A DNA stretch of 64,000 nt from Rhizobium sophorae (GCF_013087515.1 NZ_JABFCN010000011.1:1-64000); one strand, 5' to 3'. Counted from the first letter of the stretch, positions 17,862-26,886 are shown. Program-made: numbers and translations. Notes: generated by a model not told the origin, from the sequence alone.

Positions 17862-18884
17862 TCATGCCTGAGCAATTTTGCCCGGATAGAGCAGCACCTT
17901 TCCGCAATTGCCGGTTTCCTGAAGAGCAAAGGCAGACGCGACCTCCGACATCGCGAAGCGATGCGTGGTCAATCTGTCGAGAAGCGGCCTGGCATCGCGC
18001 ACGCGCTGCAACAACTCTTCGGCAAAGACGTCATGGTTCCAGTGCCAAGCGCCGAATATGTCGATGCCCTTGCCGGTGATGCGGTTGACGGGTAGCGAAC
18101 CGCTCCAGGTGACGAAGGCAAGCCTTCCACGCGCCCGCAGCAACTCCAGGACAACCGCTGGAGCGCCCTCATTGTTACTGGTGTCGAGGGCAGCATCCAC
18201 GCCATAGCCGCCGCTAGCGGCCCGCACCTGCTCGATAAGGTCCGGCGCGCGAGGGTCGATGACCAGCTCTGCGCCCAACTCCTGCGCCAGTGCAGCGCGA
18301 TAAGGGTTCAGTTCGAGCGCGATGACCCGTGCGCCAATTGTTCGCGCATTGATGATCGCCCCAAGGCCGACGGCGCCGCAGCCGGAAATCAGCATGGTAT
18401 CCTGTGCGGTTACGTGCATGCGGTGCATCGCCGTGAAGCTCGGACCGAGGGCACAAATCGCCATTGCGGCGTGATGCGTCTCGATGTCGTCAGGGACAGG
18501 TTGCAGCAGGTAGTCCGGTTTCAACAGAAATTCGGCGTAACAGCCGATGCCGGACGATGAACCCGTCTCGTCCAAAAGATCGCGCTGCGAGATGCAGTGG
18601 ATATGTTCCCCCGAGCGGCAAGCCGGGCAGACGCCACAGCCGGCATGCGGCATGACAACGACGCGGTCGCCGACCTTCAGGCGCTTTGATTGTGCAGCAT
18701 CGACAACAACGCCGACCGCCTCATGACCGAGCTCACACGAAAGCTTGCCAGAACGCCAGGATTGCCATTCCGTGCACATGGGCGCGACTAGGACCTGGAT
18801 CTTGACTATATCGCCGGAGGCTTGCGGTTCCGGCCGTTGGGAGACCTGCGCCTGACGCGGTCCAAGGATTTCTACACAAAGAAT
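17862..18884 (-). CDS. zinc-type alcohol/polyol dehydrogenase with no canonical start codon
   Basis: Medium-chain dehydrogenase, probably oxidising a sugar or polyol imported by the adjacent ABC system. Structural-zinc cysteines are in CGVCPACRSGEHIHC, GHEAVGV precedes, and the Rossmann motif is SGCGAVGLGAI. The first ATG in frame (18779) would give 305 aa starting at MCTEWQSW, which removes the first ~35 residues of the GroES-like fold. Codons upstream, ILCVEILGPRQAQVSQRPEP, are clearly part of the domain, but a stop lies just before and no ATG, GTG or TTG occurs. AGGAG at an 8-nt distance points to ATT at 18884 (340 aa); ACG at 18890 is the alternative. Either a rare start is used or the start was lost by mutation. 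Confidence 0.82.
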   Translation of the reverse strand: MLCVEILGPRQAQVSQRPEPQASGDIVKIQVLVAPMCTEWQSWRSGKLSCELGHEAVGVVVDAAQSKRLKVGDRVVVMPHAGCGVCPACRSGEHIHCISQRDLLDETGSSSGIGCYAEFLLKPDYLLQPVPDDIETHHAAMAICALGPSFTAMHRMHVTAQDTMLISGCGAVGLGAIINARTIGARVIALELNPYRAALAQELGAELVIDPRAPDLIEQVRAASGGYGVDAALDTSNNEGAPAVVLELLRARGRLAFVTWSGSLPVNRITGKGIDIFGAWHWNHDVFAEELLQRVRDARPLLDRLTTHRFAMSEVASAFALQETGNCGKVLLYPGKIAQA

Positions 18885-18928
18885 GTTCGTTACTCCTGCT
18901 TTTGAAAATTAGTGACGACACGAGCTGC

Positions 18929-19780
18929 CTAGCCCTTGACCGCGCCCATAGAGAATCCTGCCTGAAGGTGTTTTCTGAACAGAAGGTAGAGGACGAGCAG
19001 CGGCAGGCTGGAGATCACGACCGCCGCAAAAAGAAAGCCGAAGTTGAATGAGAGCTGCCCCTTGAGGAGACTCAACCCGACCTGCACGGTGCGGATCGTT
19101 GCGTCCGAAGATAGCATGTAAACCAGCACATATTCCACCCAGCAGGCATGGAACGTAAAAATGGCGATCGTCGTGATGATCGGTCGCGCCATCGGCAGCA
19201 CGATCGCCGCGTAAATTCTGAGATAGCCGGCGCCATCCATCTTGGCAGCCTCGATCAACTCATTGGGAATCGAACGAACGAACGCCGCCGCTAGATAGAC
19301 GGCAAACGAGATGTTGAAGGCGACGTAGGGAATGATGATCCCGAGATGTGTGTTGGTAAGTCCAAGGAAATTTTCGGCGATAAATAGCGGAACGATCGAC
19401 GACGAGATCGTCACCAGAAGCCCCATGACGATAAACGAGAACATGATCGGGGTCAGCCTGGAAGGAATTTTGGTAAGGGCGAATGCTGCCGAAATAGAGA
19501 ACAAGACGACGATCACGGTCGTGGTCACGCAGAAGATCAGGCTGTTGACGAAGAGGTGAGTGAACTCGCCCAATTTCCAGGCCTGAATATAGTTATTCAG
19601 TGTCCAGTTGACCGGCAGGGCCACCATGTTGGAAACGATCTCCGTCTCCGGTTTGAACGACGTATAGGTAAGCCAGATAAGCGGAAACGTCGTGAATATG
19701 GTGAAGAAGCCGAGTGCCGCGTAGGCCGCAACTCGAAACGGCACAGGAACCATCGCCTGGCTAGATGTGAACCTCGACAT
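18929..19780 (-). CDS. sugar ABC transporter permease (MalG/LacG type)
   Basis: Inner-membrane permease, about 283 aa from ATG 19780 with AAGGG upstream; an alternative ATG at 19801 would overlap the preceding gene. Six hydrophobic segments are visible, for example AAYAALGFFTIFTTFPLIWL and SFIVMGLLVTISSSIVPLFI. The cytoplasmic EAA loop is ELIEAAKMDGAGYLRIYAAI. It pairs with the MalF-type permease just upstream, with 1 nt between stop and start. No nucleotide-binding subunit is encoded in this operon, so the complex must borrow one. Confidence 0.92.
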   Translation of the reverse strand: MSRFTSSQAMVPVPFRVAAYAALGFFTIFTTFPLIWLTYTSFKPETEIVSNMVALPVNWTLNNYIQAWKLGEFTHLFVNSLIFCVTTTVIVVLFSISAAFALTKIPSRLTPIMFSFIVMGLLVTISSSIVPLFIAENFLGLTNTHLGIIIPYVAFNISFAVYLAAAFVRSIPNELIEAAKMDGAGYLRIYAAIVLPMARPIITTIAIFTFHACWVEYVLVYMLSSDATIRTVQVGLSLLKGQLSFNFGFLFAAVVISSLPLLVLYLLFRKHLQAGFSMGAVKG

Positions 19781-19781
19781 C

Positions 19782-20684
19782 CTAGTGGTTCCCTTCTTCA
19801 TGGGCGCGTGTGAACCGCGCGGCGATGGCCGACAGTACCAAAATCAGAAATACGCTGAGCAGGATGAGGACCACCGAAATGGCGCTGCCGAAGCCGTATT
19901 TGTAGAATGAGAAGGTATTCTGGATCATATAGAGGCCGAGTACGCTGCTGTAATAGCTCGGACCGCCATTTGTCATGATCCAGAGGATCTCGAAGCTTTT
20001 GAGGCTTCCGGCGACTGCATAGATCGCTGAGGTCAGGAATACAGGGACCTGCTGCGGCAGGATGAGGGACTTCAGGATGCGCCACTCGTTTGCGCCGTCA
20101 AGCACCGCTGCCTCCAGCATCTCTGGGCTCGTCTTTTGGAGGTTGGCAAGGAAGATAATGAAATAGATCCCCGTATACATCCAAAGCAGCACGATCAGGT
20201 AAGGCAGAATTGCTGTGGTCTTCGAGTTGAATATGGTCAGCGAGAACATCGGGTCATTGATCGCGCGGCCGATGATCTGCGAGACCAGGCCCGTCGGAGC
20301 GAAGACAACGCCGAACAGCAAGGCCACCACCACGGGGCTTAGCAGCGCCGGAAAAAATATAACCGCTTCGAAGAAGCCCGCACCCCGGACCAGACGCCGA
20401 TAAATGACATAGGCGAGGAAGAAGCCCAGCGGGATCTGGCCGATCAGTGAAACGAGAATGACAAGGCCGTTGTTGCGCAGGCCCCACCAGAAGATCGGAT
20501 CGGAAAACATCACGACGTAATTGGTAAAGCCAATGAAGTTCGGAATGCCCGCGCCTGCCCAGTCGGTGAAGCTCAGCACGAGACTGTAGACGACCGGGAT
20601 GACGATCACGAGCCCGTAGATGAGCAGGGCCGGTGCGGTCAGTATCGCATAGCTGATGCGATCGGATTTTGCTGCAGAAGCCAC
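19782..20684 (-). CDS. sugar ABC transporter permease (MalF/UgpA type)
   Basis: A 300-aa permease. The GTG at 20684 follows AAGGAG by 6 nt and removes a non-conserved N-terminal extension of the open frame. Hydrophobic segments include ALLIYGLVIVIPVVYSLVLS and FFLAYVIYR; the EAA loop reads EMLEAAVLDGANEWRILKSL. It probably forms a heterodimer with the downstream permease and receives substrate from the binding protein encoded upstream, from which it is separated by a strong hairpin. Confidence 0.93.
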   Translation of the reverse strand: MASAAKSDRISYAILTAPALLIYGLVIVIPVVYSLVLSFTDWAGAGIPNFIGFTNYVVMFSDPIFWWGLRNNGLVILVSLIGQIPLGFFLAYVIYRRLVRGAGFFEAVIFFPALLSPVVVALLFGVVFAPTGLVSQIIGRAINDPMFSLTIFNSKTTAILPYLIVLLWMYTGIYFIIFLANLQKTSPEMLEAAVLDGANEWRILKSLILPQQVPVFLTSAIYAVAGSLKSFEILWIMTNGGPSYYSSVLGLYMIQNTFSFYKYGFGSAISVVLILLSVFLILVLSAIAARFTRAHEEGNH

Positions 20685-20720
20685 GTCAGACTCCTTCTCA
20701 TCGATGCGGATAGGTTTCGT

Positions 20721-20756
20721 GGAATGCTCCCGCCAATTGTTTGGCGGGAGCATTCC
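20721..20756. terminator. 16-bp perfect stem-loop between binding-protein and permease genes
   Basis: GGAATGCTCCCGCCAA (20721-20736), TTGT loop, and its exact complement to 20756. There is no U-tract. In ABC operons such structures stabilise the 3' end of the binding-protein message and reduce read-through, so binding protein exceeds permease. Similar hairpins follow the other three binding-protein genes in this window. Confidence 0.75.
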
Positions 20757-20787
20757 CCAAGGCTGCTTGGTCGTTTCACTCGGGGGT

Positions 20788-22122
20788 CTACTTGGTCTTT
20801 CGGTTGCTGTCGTTCGCAGCGACCCAAGCTTCGTATTTCGCAGCAAGTTCCTCTGGCGTGACCGAACCCAGAACAAGCTCCTGCAATCCGGCATTGACGA
20901 CCTGCATCACCCCTTCGGCGTCCAGGCGATCATCAAGAACCGGTAGCACATGGACGATGGACGACGAAAAGGCATAGCTCTTCTTCGCCAACGGATCGCT
21001 CAGCATGTCGCCGACACCCACGTCTTGCGCGTAGATCGGCAGCATTCCGTATTTGACATCAATATCCTTATTCGATGGATCGAGATTGAACTTGATCCAC
21101 TTCCATGCCGCTTCACTCTTCTCGTCGTCGAGTTTGGCCGACATGCCAAATCCTGTAGAGGGCTGACCGGAGGAAGAGTCGGAATTGGCGAGCGTTGCGC
21201 CTTCGATTTCTGGAAGCGAACGAATTTCGACGTCCGTCTTCATGTCGGGCGGCAAGGCCGAAGTGAGGTTCACGACCTCCCAAATGCCGCCGATAAAGTA
21301 GACGCTGCGTCCGCTCACGAACGCGGAGAGCGCCTGTTCGCGTGTCGTAGACGGCTCACTGGGATCAATGAAGCCGGCGTCAACCATTTCGCGAATTTTC
21401 TTGAGGGCGCCAACGAAAGGCGCATCCGTGAAGGCTGCGCCCTCGGTGCCTTTAAGGACATTGGCAAACCATTCAGACGTGCCCATGCGACCGACCATGA
21501 CCGACAGCAGGCAGGACTGCAGCACCCAACTCGATTGATCGCCGAAGACGGCCGGACGATATCCCGCAGCGCGGATGGCCTTCGATTGTCCGATCATTTC
21601 GCCGAGCGTCTTCGGATAGTCGAGCTTGACCTCGTTCAACAGCTTGCGGTTCACGTAGACCACATTGGTAAAGTTTACGAAGGGCACGCCGATCTCGTAA
21701 ACCTCGCCGGTGGCCGCCTGTGCCTGGGTAGACACAGGGCGCAAGAGCTTGTCAACGCGATCGCGCTTGATCAGGTCGCGCAGATCCTTGGCGTAGCCGC
21801 GGCCCGTGAGGTAGCCGGTGCGCTTTCCGGGCCAAAGCGTGAGAATGTCAGGCAGGTTGCCCGAGATCGCCAAGGCCTGCATCTTGTTATGATATGCGTC
21901 GTGATCGAGATAGTCGAAATTGATCGTGATGTCGGGATTTGCAGCGTGAAACCGTTCATAGGTTTCCTGAAGTCGAGCGTAATCCGGGTCCACCTTGGTG
22001 AAGGGGAACATCGCCGTCAAGGTAACATCCGCGTGGGCGATCGCAGTAGTAGCAAGACTTATTGCTGTGGCGAGCAGCAGCGACGATGCGCTGCGGGCCA
22101 GACTGTTCTTTGTGCAGTTCAT
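20788..22122 (-). CDS. sugar ABC transporter substrate-binding protein (family 1)
   Basis: A 444-aa periplasmic binding protein. A classic signal peptide, with SASSLLLATAISLATTAIAH before ADVTL, is followed by the mature start LTAMFPFTKVDPDYARLQET. The family-1 pattern is visible in RFHAANPDITINFDYLDHDA, LPDILTLWPGKRTGYL and later VYFIGGIWEVVNL. It captures a sugar or sugar derivative and delivers it to the two permeases. It is transcribed from the spacer after lacI that holds two palindromic operators. Confidence 0.93.
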   Translation of the reverse strand: MNCTKNSLARSASSLLLATAISLATTAIAHADVTLTAMFPFTKVDPDYARLQETYERFHAANPDITINFDYLDHDAYHNKMQALAISGNLPDILTLWPGKRTGYLTGRGYAKDLRDLIKRDRVDKLLRPVSTQAQAATGEVYEIGVPFVNFTNVVYVNRKLLNEVKLDYPKTLGEMIGQSKAIRAAGYRPAVFGDQSSWVLQSCLLSVMVGRMGTSEWFANVLKGTEGAAFTDAPFVGALKKIREMVDAGFIDPSEPSTTREQALSAFVSGRSVYFIGGIWEVVNLTSALPPDMKTDVEIRSLPEIEGATLANSDSSSGQPSTGFGMSAKLDDEKSEAAWKWIKFNLDPSNKDIDVKYGMLPIYAQDVGVGDMLSDPLAKKSYAFSSSIVHVLPVLDDRLDAEGVMQVVNAGLQELVLGSVTPEELAAKYEAWVAANDSNRKTK

Positions 22123-22365
22123 TAGGTCCTCCTCTCAAGCCGACGGGTGATCCCGCGCGGCAGTCGATCTCTCCTTCCCGAAACGAGGCCGTATCGCGTC
22201 GCTGCGGGATCCCAATTCATAAATTTGTTTCGATGCTCCGCTGCTTCCGGCAACACTGCGGCACCTATTCCCACGGCTCAGACACCGGTAGCAGGCGGCA
22301 CGTTCTCCTCACGACCATGCCGGCGACCATTTTCGGCTTACGTCGAAGTGGCGCTGCATGTCATC

Positions 22366-22377
22366 CGTAACGTTACG
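22366..22377. promoter_or_regulatory. LacI-type operator, distal copy
   Basis: CGTAACGTTACG is a perfect 12-bp palindrome with the central CG typical of LacI/GalR operators. It lies 244 bp upstream of the binding-protein ATG in the lacI-to-binding-protein spacer. A second copy of TAACGTTAC lies 91 bp away. Confidence 0.75.
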
Positions 22378-22458
22378 AATAACGATCCGCAGTTGTTTGT
22401 CAACAACAAAAGCGTTTGTTTAGAGCATCTTCGAGTTAAGGCGTGGAGGGTTAATCCA

Positions 22459-22466
22459 TAACGTTA
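22459..22466. promoter_or_regulatory. LacI-type operator, copy overlapping the lacI stop codon
   Basis: TAACGTTA within CCATAACGTTACGGA repeats the core of the palindrome at 22366-22377. Centre-to-centre distance is 91 bp, compatible with looping by a LacI tetramer or dimer pair. It overlaps the stop codon of the regulator gene itself. Confidence 0.6.
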
Positions 22467-23504
22467 CGGAAGATCAGGGCCCAGGATATGGCTGCCGTGA
22501 TCAACAAATTCGCCAGGAACCACCCGGCGTAGTTGCGCGTAATCTTCGCCATCAATAGCGCGGGCGAGCATCTCGGAAAGCAGGTCTGCAATGCCAGCAT
22601 GTGGGTAATAGAAGGCGCTCGTCGGCGGGCTCAGAAAGTCGTGTAATCTTGCACCACCATAGGTGATAAGGCCGAAATCCTTGCCGATCTGCCGCCCCGC
22701 CTGCTGCATCGCGGTGATGAATCCAAGCCCTGCCTCGTCAGACGCGACAAAAGCGCCTGTTGACTCTGGATGACGGAGCAATACCTCCCTCGCCATATCG
22801 ACGCCGCTTTGCGGCGTCGTCGCCGAAAAATGGATCAATTCGTCGGGCACCGTCAGGTTGCGCGCGTTGAAGGTCTTCGTCCAGCCTTTCACGAATTGCA
22901 GGCTGTAGCTGAACTGGCTCGATGGGGCGAAAAGCAGGGGCGCTGGGTGACCGTTGTCTAGCAGTAATCTTGCCGCGTCAGCGCCGATCTGCTCGTGGTC
23001 GAGGTCGACATACGGGTGGGCGCTCAGGAGTTCAGTCCGGCCAAACGTGACGAAAGGCATCCCGATCTCGAGCAAGTATTTTACCCGTTCATCCTGGGGA
23101 CGCGTATGGGTGATGATCACTCCATCAACCGACCCCTCGCGGGCCAGATTGCGGACGATGTCAAGTGGATCGTCGTGTTGCAGATGAGGAACGATCCCGG
23201 TGCGATAACCTCTCGCTTTCATGGCCGTGGAAATGCCAACGAGCAGTGATGCGGTAACGATGTTAAGCTGCTCCTGACGTTCAAAGGAGAGCACCATCGC
23301 GATCGATTGCGATCGACCCGTGCGAAGATTGACCCCACCTGTGTTGGGTCTGTACCCAAGCTTGTCAGCCGCGCGCTTAACTCGATCGATAGTCTCGGCG
23401 TTTACCTCGGCTCCATCTTTCAGTGCCCGGCTAACCGTGGTGACGGAAATGCCGAGATGCTGGGCAAGGGTGCGTAGCGTCGCTCTTGGCTTTTGTTGAT
23501 TCAT
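22464..23504 (-). CDS. LacI-family transcriptional regulator
   Basis: A 346-aa repressor. Residues 9-30 form the HTH (LRTLAQHLGISVTTVSRALK), the hinge helix follows (VKRAADKLGYRPNTGGVNL), and the rest is a periplasmic-binding-protein-like sensor domain (VDGVIITHTRPQDERVKYLL, GAFVASDEAGLGFITAMQQA). It is the first gene of the minus operon that it most likely controls; its operators are the TAACGTTA palindromes downstream of it. Inducer is probably the transported sugar or a phosphorylated product. Confidence 0.94.
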   Translation of the reverse strand: MNQQKPRATLRTLAQHLGISVTTVSRALKDGAEVNAETIDRVKRAADKLGYRPNTGGVNLRTGRSQSIAMVLSFERQEQLNIVTASLLVGISTAMKARGYRTGIVPHLQHDDPLDIVRNLAREGSVDGVIITHTRPQDERVKYLLEIGMPFVTFGRTELLSAHPYVDLDHEQIGADAARLLLDNGHPAPLLFAPSSQFSYSLQFVKGWTKTFNARNLTVPDELIHFSATTPQSGVDMAREVLLRHPESTGAFVASDEAGLGFITAMQQAGRQIGKDFGLITYGGARLHDFLSPPTSAFYYPHAGIADLLSEMLARAIDGEDYAQLRRVVPGEFVDHGSHILGPDLP

Positions 23505-23930
23505 TCGGTGAGATTACTATCATTTCGCTGCAACTTGTCCTCCGATTCCTAATCGGAGCTGGCTATTCAATCAAGAACGGTCTGGTTGCCAATGAGCAAT
23601 CAACACATCGAATTTGGAATGCCGTCGTCGCGCTCCGACCGAGATCCACTGCGGGGCGCTACAGTCGGCCGAGCATCGGCGATCGTCGGTTTTGTAGTCA
23701 TCCCGTTTCTCGAAAACGGGACTTAGCCTTATCGCCGTATTTCAATCCCCGGAGCGGCAAGCACGAGAAATGCCGCCGGATCCGTCACCCGCGGCTTGGT
23801 CATGACCCACTTCTCAATCATGGCTGGGCATGTCGCGATCATGCGTCGGACGTGTGTCACTGCCTTTGCGCTATCCGAAGCCCGTGATCGGAATGACGGG
23901 TACCTGCTCTGACGCGTCAAGCCGCTCCAT
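23505..23930. other. 426-bp spacer with a possible terminator hairpin
   Basis: No supported gene. At 23702-23720 CCCGTTT and AAACGGG flank a short loop, a candidate terminator for the aldo/keto reductase operon that ends at 23931. The promoter of the LacI gene is expected in the left part. Confidence 0.4.
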
Positions 23931-24926
23931 TCAATGGATCGGCAGCTCAAACATTTTATCGACGTCGATCCAGAGGGCGTCAGGGATGGGAAACTTGGCC
24001 CAGCCGAGGTTCTGTGCGATCCGCTCCGGGCGACTCATGCCAAGGACCGCGGCGGAGACCTGCGGGTCGCGGAACGGGAACTGGATCGCCGCTGCCTGCA
24101 ACGGCACGCCGTGGCCATTGCAGACCTCCTCGATCGCTTTCGCTCGGGCGACCACCACTTGCGGTGGCGCGCCATAGTCGAATGTCGTTCCGGAACTTGC
24201 CGGTCCGGCAGCAAGTATCCCCGAGTTGAACACGCCGGCAACAACGATCTCGACACCTTGACGCTTCGCCTCCGGCAACAGATCCACCTCTGCACCGCGA
24301 TCGAGAAGCGTGTAGCGCCCGGCCATCATTACGGCATCGAACGTGCCCACCCTGATGAAGCGCGTCGCGACATCGCTTTCATTGACGCCGACGCCGATCG
24401 CTTTGACATGGCCGGCCTTGCGCAGGTCATCAAGAGCCCGGTAGCAGCCTTCGATTGCCTCATTGAAACGCCGCTCATAGGCATCGCCATGCGTGAAGCG
24501 GTCGACGTCGTGGATGTAAATCAGATCGAAATCGGCAATGCCAAGGCGGCTTGCCGACTGTTCCAGCGAACGCATCGTTCCCGCATAGCTATAGTCGAAG
24601 ACTGGCTTGAGGCGCAGAGGCGAGGCCCATAGCCCATAATTCACCGTCTCTCCGTAGGGTGGCACCAAATAGCGGCCGACCTTGGTGGAAACGGTGACGG
24701 TCTTTCTGTCGATGGTGCGCAGGAAGCTGCCGAGACGATGCTCGCTGAGACCATGACCGTAGAGCGGTGCGCTGTCGAAATACCGCATCCCACCGTCATA
24801 GGCTTCTGCAAGGACCTCCGCCGCTTGGGCCTCGCTGACGTCACGGTAGAGCGTACCTATGCCGCTTGCTCCGAAGCCGAGGCGAGAGGCAAAGCCGATC
24901 CGGCCTTGGGAAGGAGTGACGCTCAT
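23931..24926 (-). CDS. aldo/keto reductase, L-fucose/D-threo-aldose 1-dehydrogenase type
   Basis: A 331-aa AKR. The catalytic tetrad is in place: D51 and Y56 in RYFDSAPLYG, K82 in VSTKVGRYL, H139 in IYIHDVDRF. The long loop after K82 and the pattern SAPLYGHGLSEHRLG are those of the branch annotated as D-threo-aldose 1-dehydrogenase or L-fucose dehydrogenase, which oxidise the anomeric carbon of L-fucose, L-galactose or D-arabinose to a lactone. It overlaps the upstream lactonase-type gene by 4 nt (ATGA), supporting consecutive steps. It resembles the AKR at 50004-51035. Confidence 0.85.
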   Translation of the reverse strand: MSVTPSQGRIGFASRLGFGASGIGTLYRDVSEAQAAEVLAEAYDGGMRYFDSAPLYGHGLSEHRLGSFLRTIDRKTVTVSTKVGRYLVPPYGETVNYGLWASPLRLKPVFDYSYAGTMRSLEQSASRLGIADFDLIYIHDVDRFTHGDAYERRFNEAIEGCYRALDDLRKAGHVKAIGVGVNESDVATRFIRVGTFDAVMMAGRYTLLDRGAEVDLLPEAKRQGVEIVVAGVFNSGILAAGPASSGTTFDYGAPPQVVVARAKAIEEVCNGHGVPLQAAAIQFPFRDPQVSAAVLGMSRPERIAQNLGWAKFPIPDALWIDVDKMFELPIH

Positions 24927-25798
24927 GCCTTTCGCTCCTGAAATTCCGGCAGGCGATAGACCTCGATGGCATTCAGGCCAAAAATCCGCTGCCGCTCGGC
25001 ATCGGAAAGATCATTCAGGCATTCCCGAAGCGCATCGACAACCCTGTCATAGCTCGCCGCCACGAGGCAGACAGGCCAGTCGGTTCCGAACATGCAGCGG
25101 TCTGTGCCGAACACGTCGAGCACCTCGTGAACGTAAGGCTTCAGATCCTCAGGCGTCCATGTCTGCCAGTTGGCTTCCGTCACCATACCCGACAGTTTGC
25201 ACCAGACGTGATGGCGTTGACCTTTGAACTTGCGGATCAGCGCCGCCCACTCGTCGAAACCGCGATTGCGGATCTCTGGCTTCGAGATGTGATCGAGGAC
25301 GAAACGCGTTCCGGGGAACGCCTCGACTGTCGCGATGCAGGACGGCAGCTGCGGCAGGTTGGGTACGAGGTCATAGGCAAGTCCGGCAGCTGCGACTGCT
25401 TTCAGCCCTTCCTTGACATCATCCCGCAAAAGCCAATTCGGATCGTCCTCTGTTTGGATCAGGTGGCGCACACCAACCAGCCACCTGCCCTGTGGAGATC
25501 CCCGGAGCTCGGCGAGCGTCTGACCGACCTCTGGATCGGTCAGGTCCACCCAGCCCACGACACCGGCGACGAAATCCGTCGCCTCTGCCGTCCTGATAAA
25601 ATCCCAGGTCTCGCCAAGGTCGTTCCATGTCTGAACCAGAACGGTCCCCGAGACGCCATTCTTCTGCAGGGCCGGCCGCAGGTCGTTGGACTCGAATACC
25701 CTGTTGATCGGCGCGAAGGGTCCGCTCAACCAGCCATAGTCGCCACCGCTGGACGGATCCCAGAAGTGATGATGGGAATCGATGATCGGGCTTGTCAT
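24923..25798 (-). CDS. amidohydrolase-family lactonase (L-fuconolactonase-like)
   Basis: A 291-aa metal-dependent hydrolase of the amidohydrolase-2 type (COG3618). The N-terminal metal motif is IDSHHHFWD (H9, H11), VLDHIS carries a later His, and the C-terminal Asp is in FGTDWPVC. This group includes L-fucono-1,5-lactonase and L-rhamnono-lactonase. It lies between two aldo/keto reductases, 13 bp after one and overlapping the other, so a lactone made by the aldose dehydrogenase is the most likely substrate. A 2-pyrone-4,6-dicarboxylate lactonase role is possible but less consistent with the neighbours. Confidence 0.85.
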   Translation of the reverse strand: MTSPIIDSHHHFWDPSSGGDYGWLSGPFAPINRVFESNDLRPALQKNGVSGTVLVQTWNDLGETWDFIRTAEATDFVAGVVGWVDLTDPEVGQTLAELRGSPQGRWLVGVRHLIQTEDDPNWLLRDDVKEGLKAVAAAGLAYDLVPNLPQLPSCIATVEAFPGTRFVLDHISKPEIRNRGFDEWAALIRKFKGQRHHVWCKLSGMVTEANWQTWTPEDLKPYVHEVLDVFGTDRCMFGTDWPVCLVAASYDRVVDALRECLNDLSDAERQRIFGLNAIEVYRLPEFQERKA

Positions 25799-25810
25799 GT
25801 ATAAATCTCC

Positions 25811-26797
25811 CTACCAGCGCTGATGAACGTATGGTTTGATGTAGGTTTCATAGATCGCCTCGATCTCTTGCATCGCGTCATCTGGGATCGCTGGGAGACC
25901 GGCAGCCTCGGCATTCGAACTTGCCTGCGCCGGATTGCGGGCGCCGGGAATGGCGACGGTCACCGCGTCGAACATCAGGATCCAGCGGAGCGCGAATTTT
26001 GCCATGGTGGTATCGCCCGAAACCAACGGCCGAATCCTCTCCACTGCGTCGAGACCGACTTCATAGGGAACGCCCGAAAACGTTTCGCCGACATCGAATG
26101 CTTCGCCGTTGCGATTGAACAAGCGGTGGTCATTGGCCTCGAACTTGGTGTCCTTCTTGAATTTGCCCGAGAGCAGTCCGCTTGCCAGCGGCACACGGGC
26201 GATGACGGCGACCTGTTTTTCGCTGGCCTGCTTGAAGAAGTGTTCGATCGGGCGCTGACGGAAGGCATTGAAGATGATCTGGATGCTGGCGATGCCAGGA
26301 TATTCGATCGCCTTCAGCGCCTCCTCGACCCGCTCGACGCTGACGCCGTAGTTGCGGATCTTGCCCTGCTCCACCAGACGATCGAGCTGTCCGAAAACTT
26401 CCGGACGGTAGTAGAGATCCGTTGGCGGGCAATGCAGCTGCACGAGATCAAGGCAGTCTGTTTCGAGGTTCTTCAGGCTCCGGTCGATCCAGTTGTTCAG
26501 GTTCTCGACGCTGTAACCCTCCACGGACTGCTCGGGCAGACGTCGGCCTGCCTTGGTGGCGATGAAGGGCTTTTCGCCACGGCGTTGCTTCACGACCTTG
26601 GCGATCAATTGTTCGGAATGGCCGTCGCCATAGACATCGGCCGTATCGATGAACGTTACGCCGGTGTCGAGCGCTGCGTGCAACGCGGCAAGCGCCTCCT
26701 CGTCGTTGACCTCACCCCAGGCCGCGCCGATCGCCCAGGCGCCAAAGCCGATCTCGCTGACCTTTCGGCCCGTCCGGCCGAACTCCTTGATGCGCAT
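25811..26797 (-). CDS. aldo/keto reductase
   Basis: A 328-aa AKR with tetrad D51, Y56 (DTADVYGDGHSE), K82 (IATKAGRR) and H122 (VQLHCPPT). It opens with MRIKEFGRTGRKVSEIGFGA, a form typical of YccK/IolS-like AKRs. It is distinct from the fucose dehydrogenase-like AKR two genes downstream and shares no close subfamily features with it. It is the first gene of a three-gene minus operon driven from the divergent spacer 26798-26940, which contains a GntR-type operator. Physiological substrate is unknown; a sugar or lactaldehyde-like aldehyde is possible. Confidence 0.83.
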   Translation of the reverse strand: MRIKEFGRTGRKVSEIGFGAWAIGAAWGEVNDEEALAALHAALDTGVTFIDTADVYGDGHSEQLIAKVVKQRRGEKPFIATKAGRRLPEQSVEGYSVENLNNWIDRSLKNLETDCLDLVQLHCPPTDLYYRPEVFGQLDRLVEQGKIRNYGVSVERVEEALKAIEYPGIASIQIIFNAFRQRPIEHFFKQASEKQVAVIARVPLASGLLSGKFKKDTKFEANDHRLFNRNGEAFDVGETFSGVPYEVGLDAVERIRPLVSGDTTMAKFALRWILMFDAVTVAIPGARNPAQASSNAEAAGLPAIPDDAMQEIEAIYETYIKPYVHQRW

Positions 26798-26851
26798 TTC
26801 TCACTCCCTCTACGGTGACCGGAAGGCCCGGCTCACCCTCGTTAGACTTGC

Positions 26852-26880
26852 TTGACATTATCCGTCAACCCAATTAACAG
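26852..26880 (+). promoter_or_regulatory. sigma70-type promoter of the liv-larA operon
   Basis: TTGACA (26852-26857) and TAACAG (26875-26880) with a 17-bp spacer. The predicted start of transcription would be near 26886, directly at the operator that follows. Downstream is a GGGAGGA ribosome site and the GTG at 26941. Confidence 0.6.
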
Positions 26881-26886
26881 AAAACA

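Noticed and set aside
20950..22125. 391-codon plus frame
   Set aside because: Antisense to the binding protein with signal peptide; composition dominated by Arg and His, as in shadow frames.
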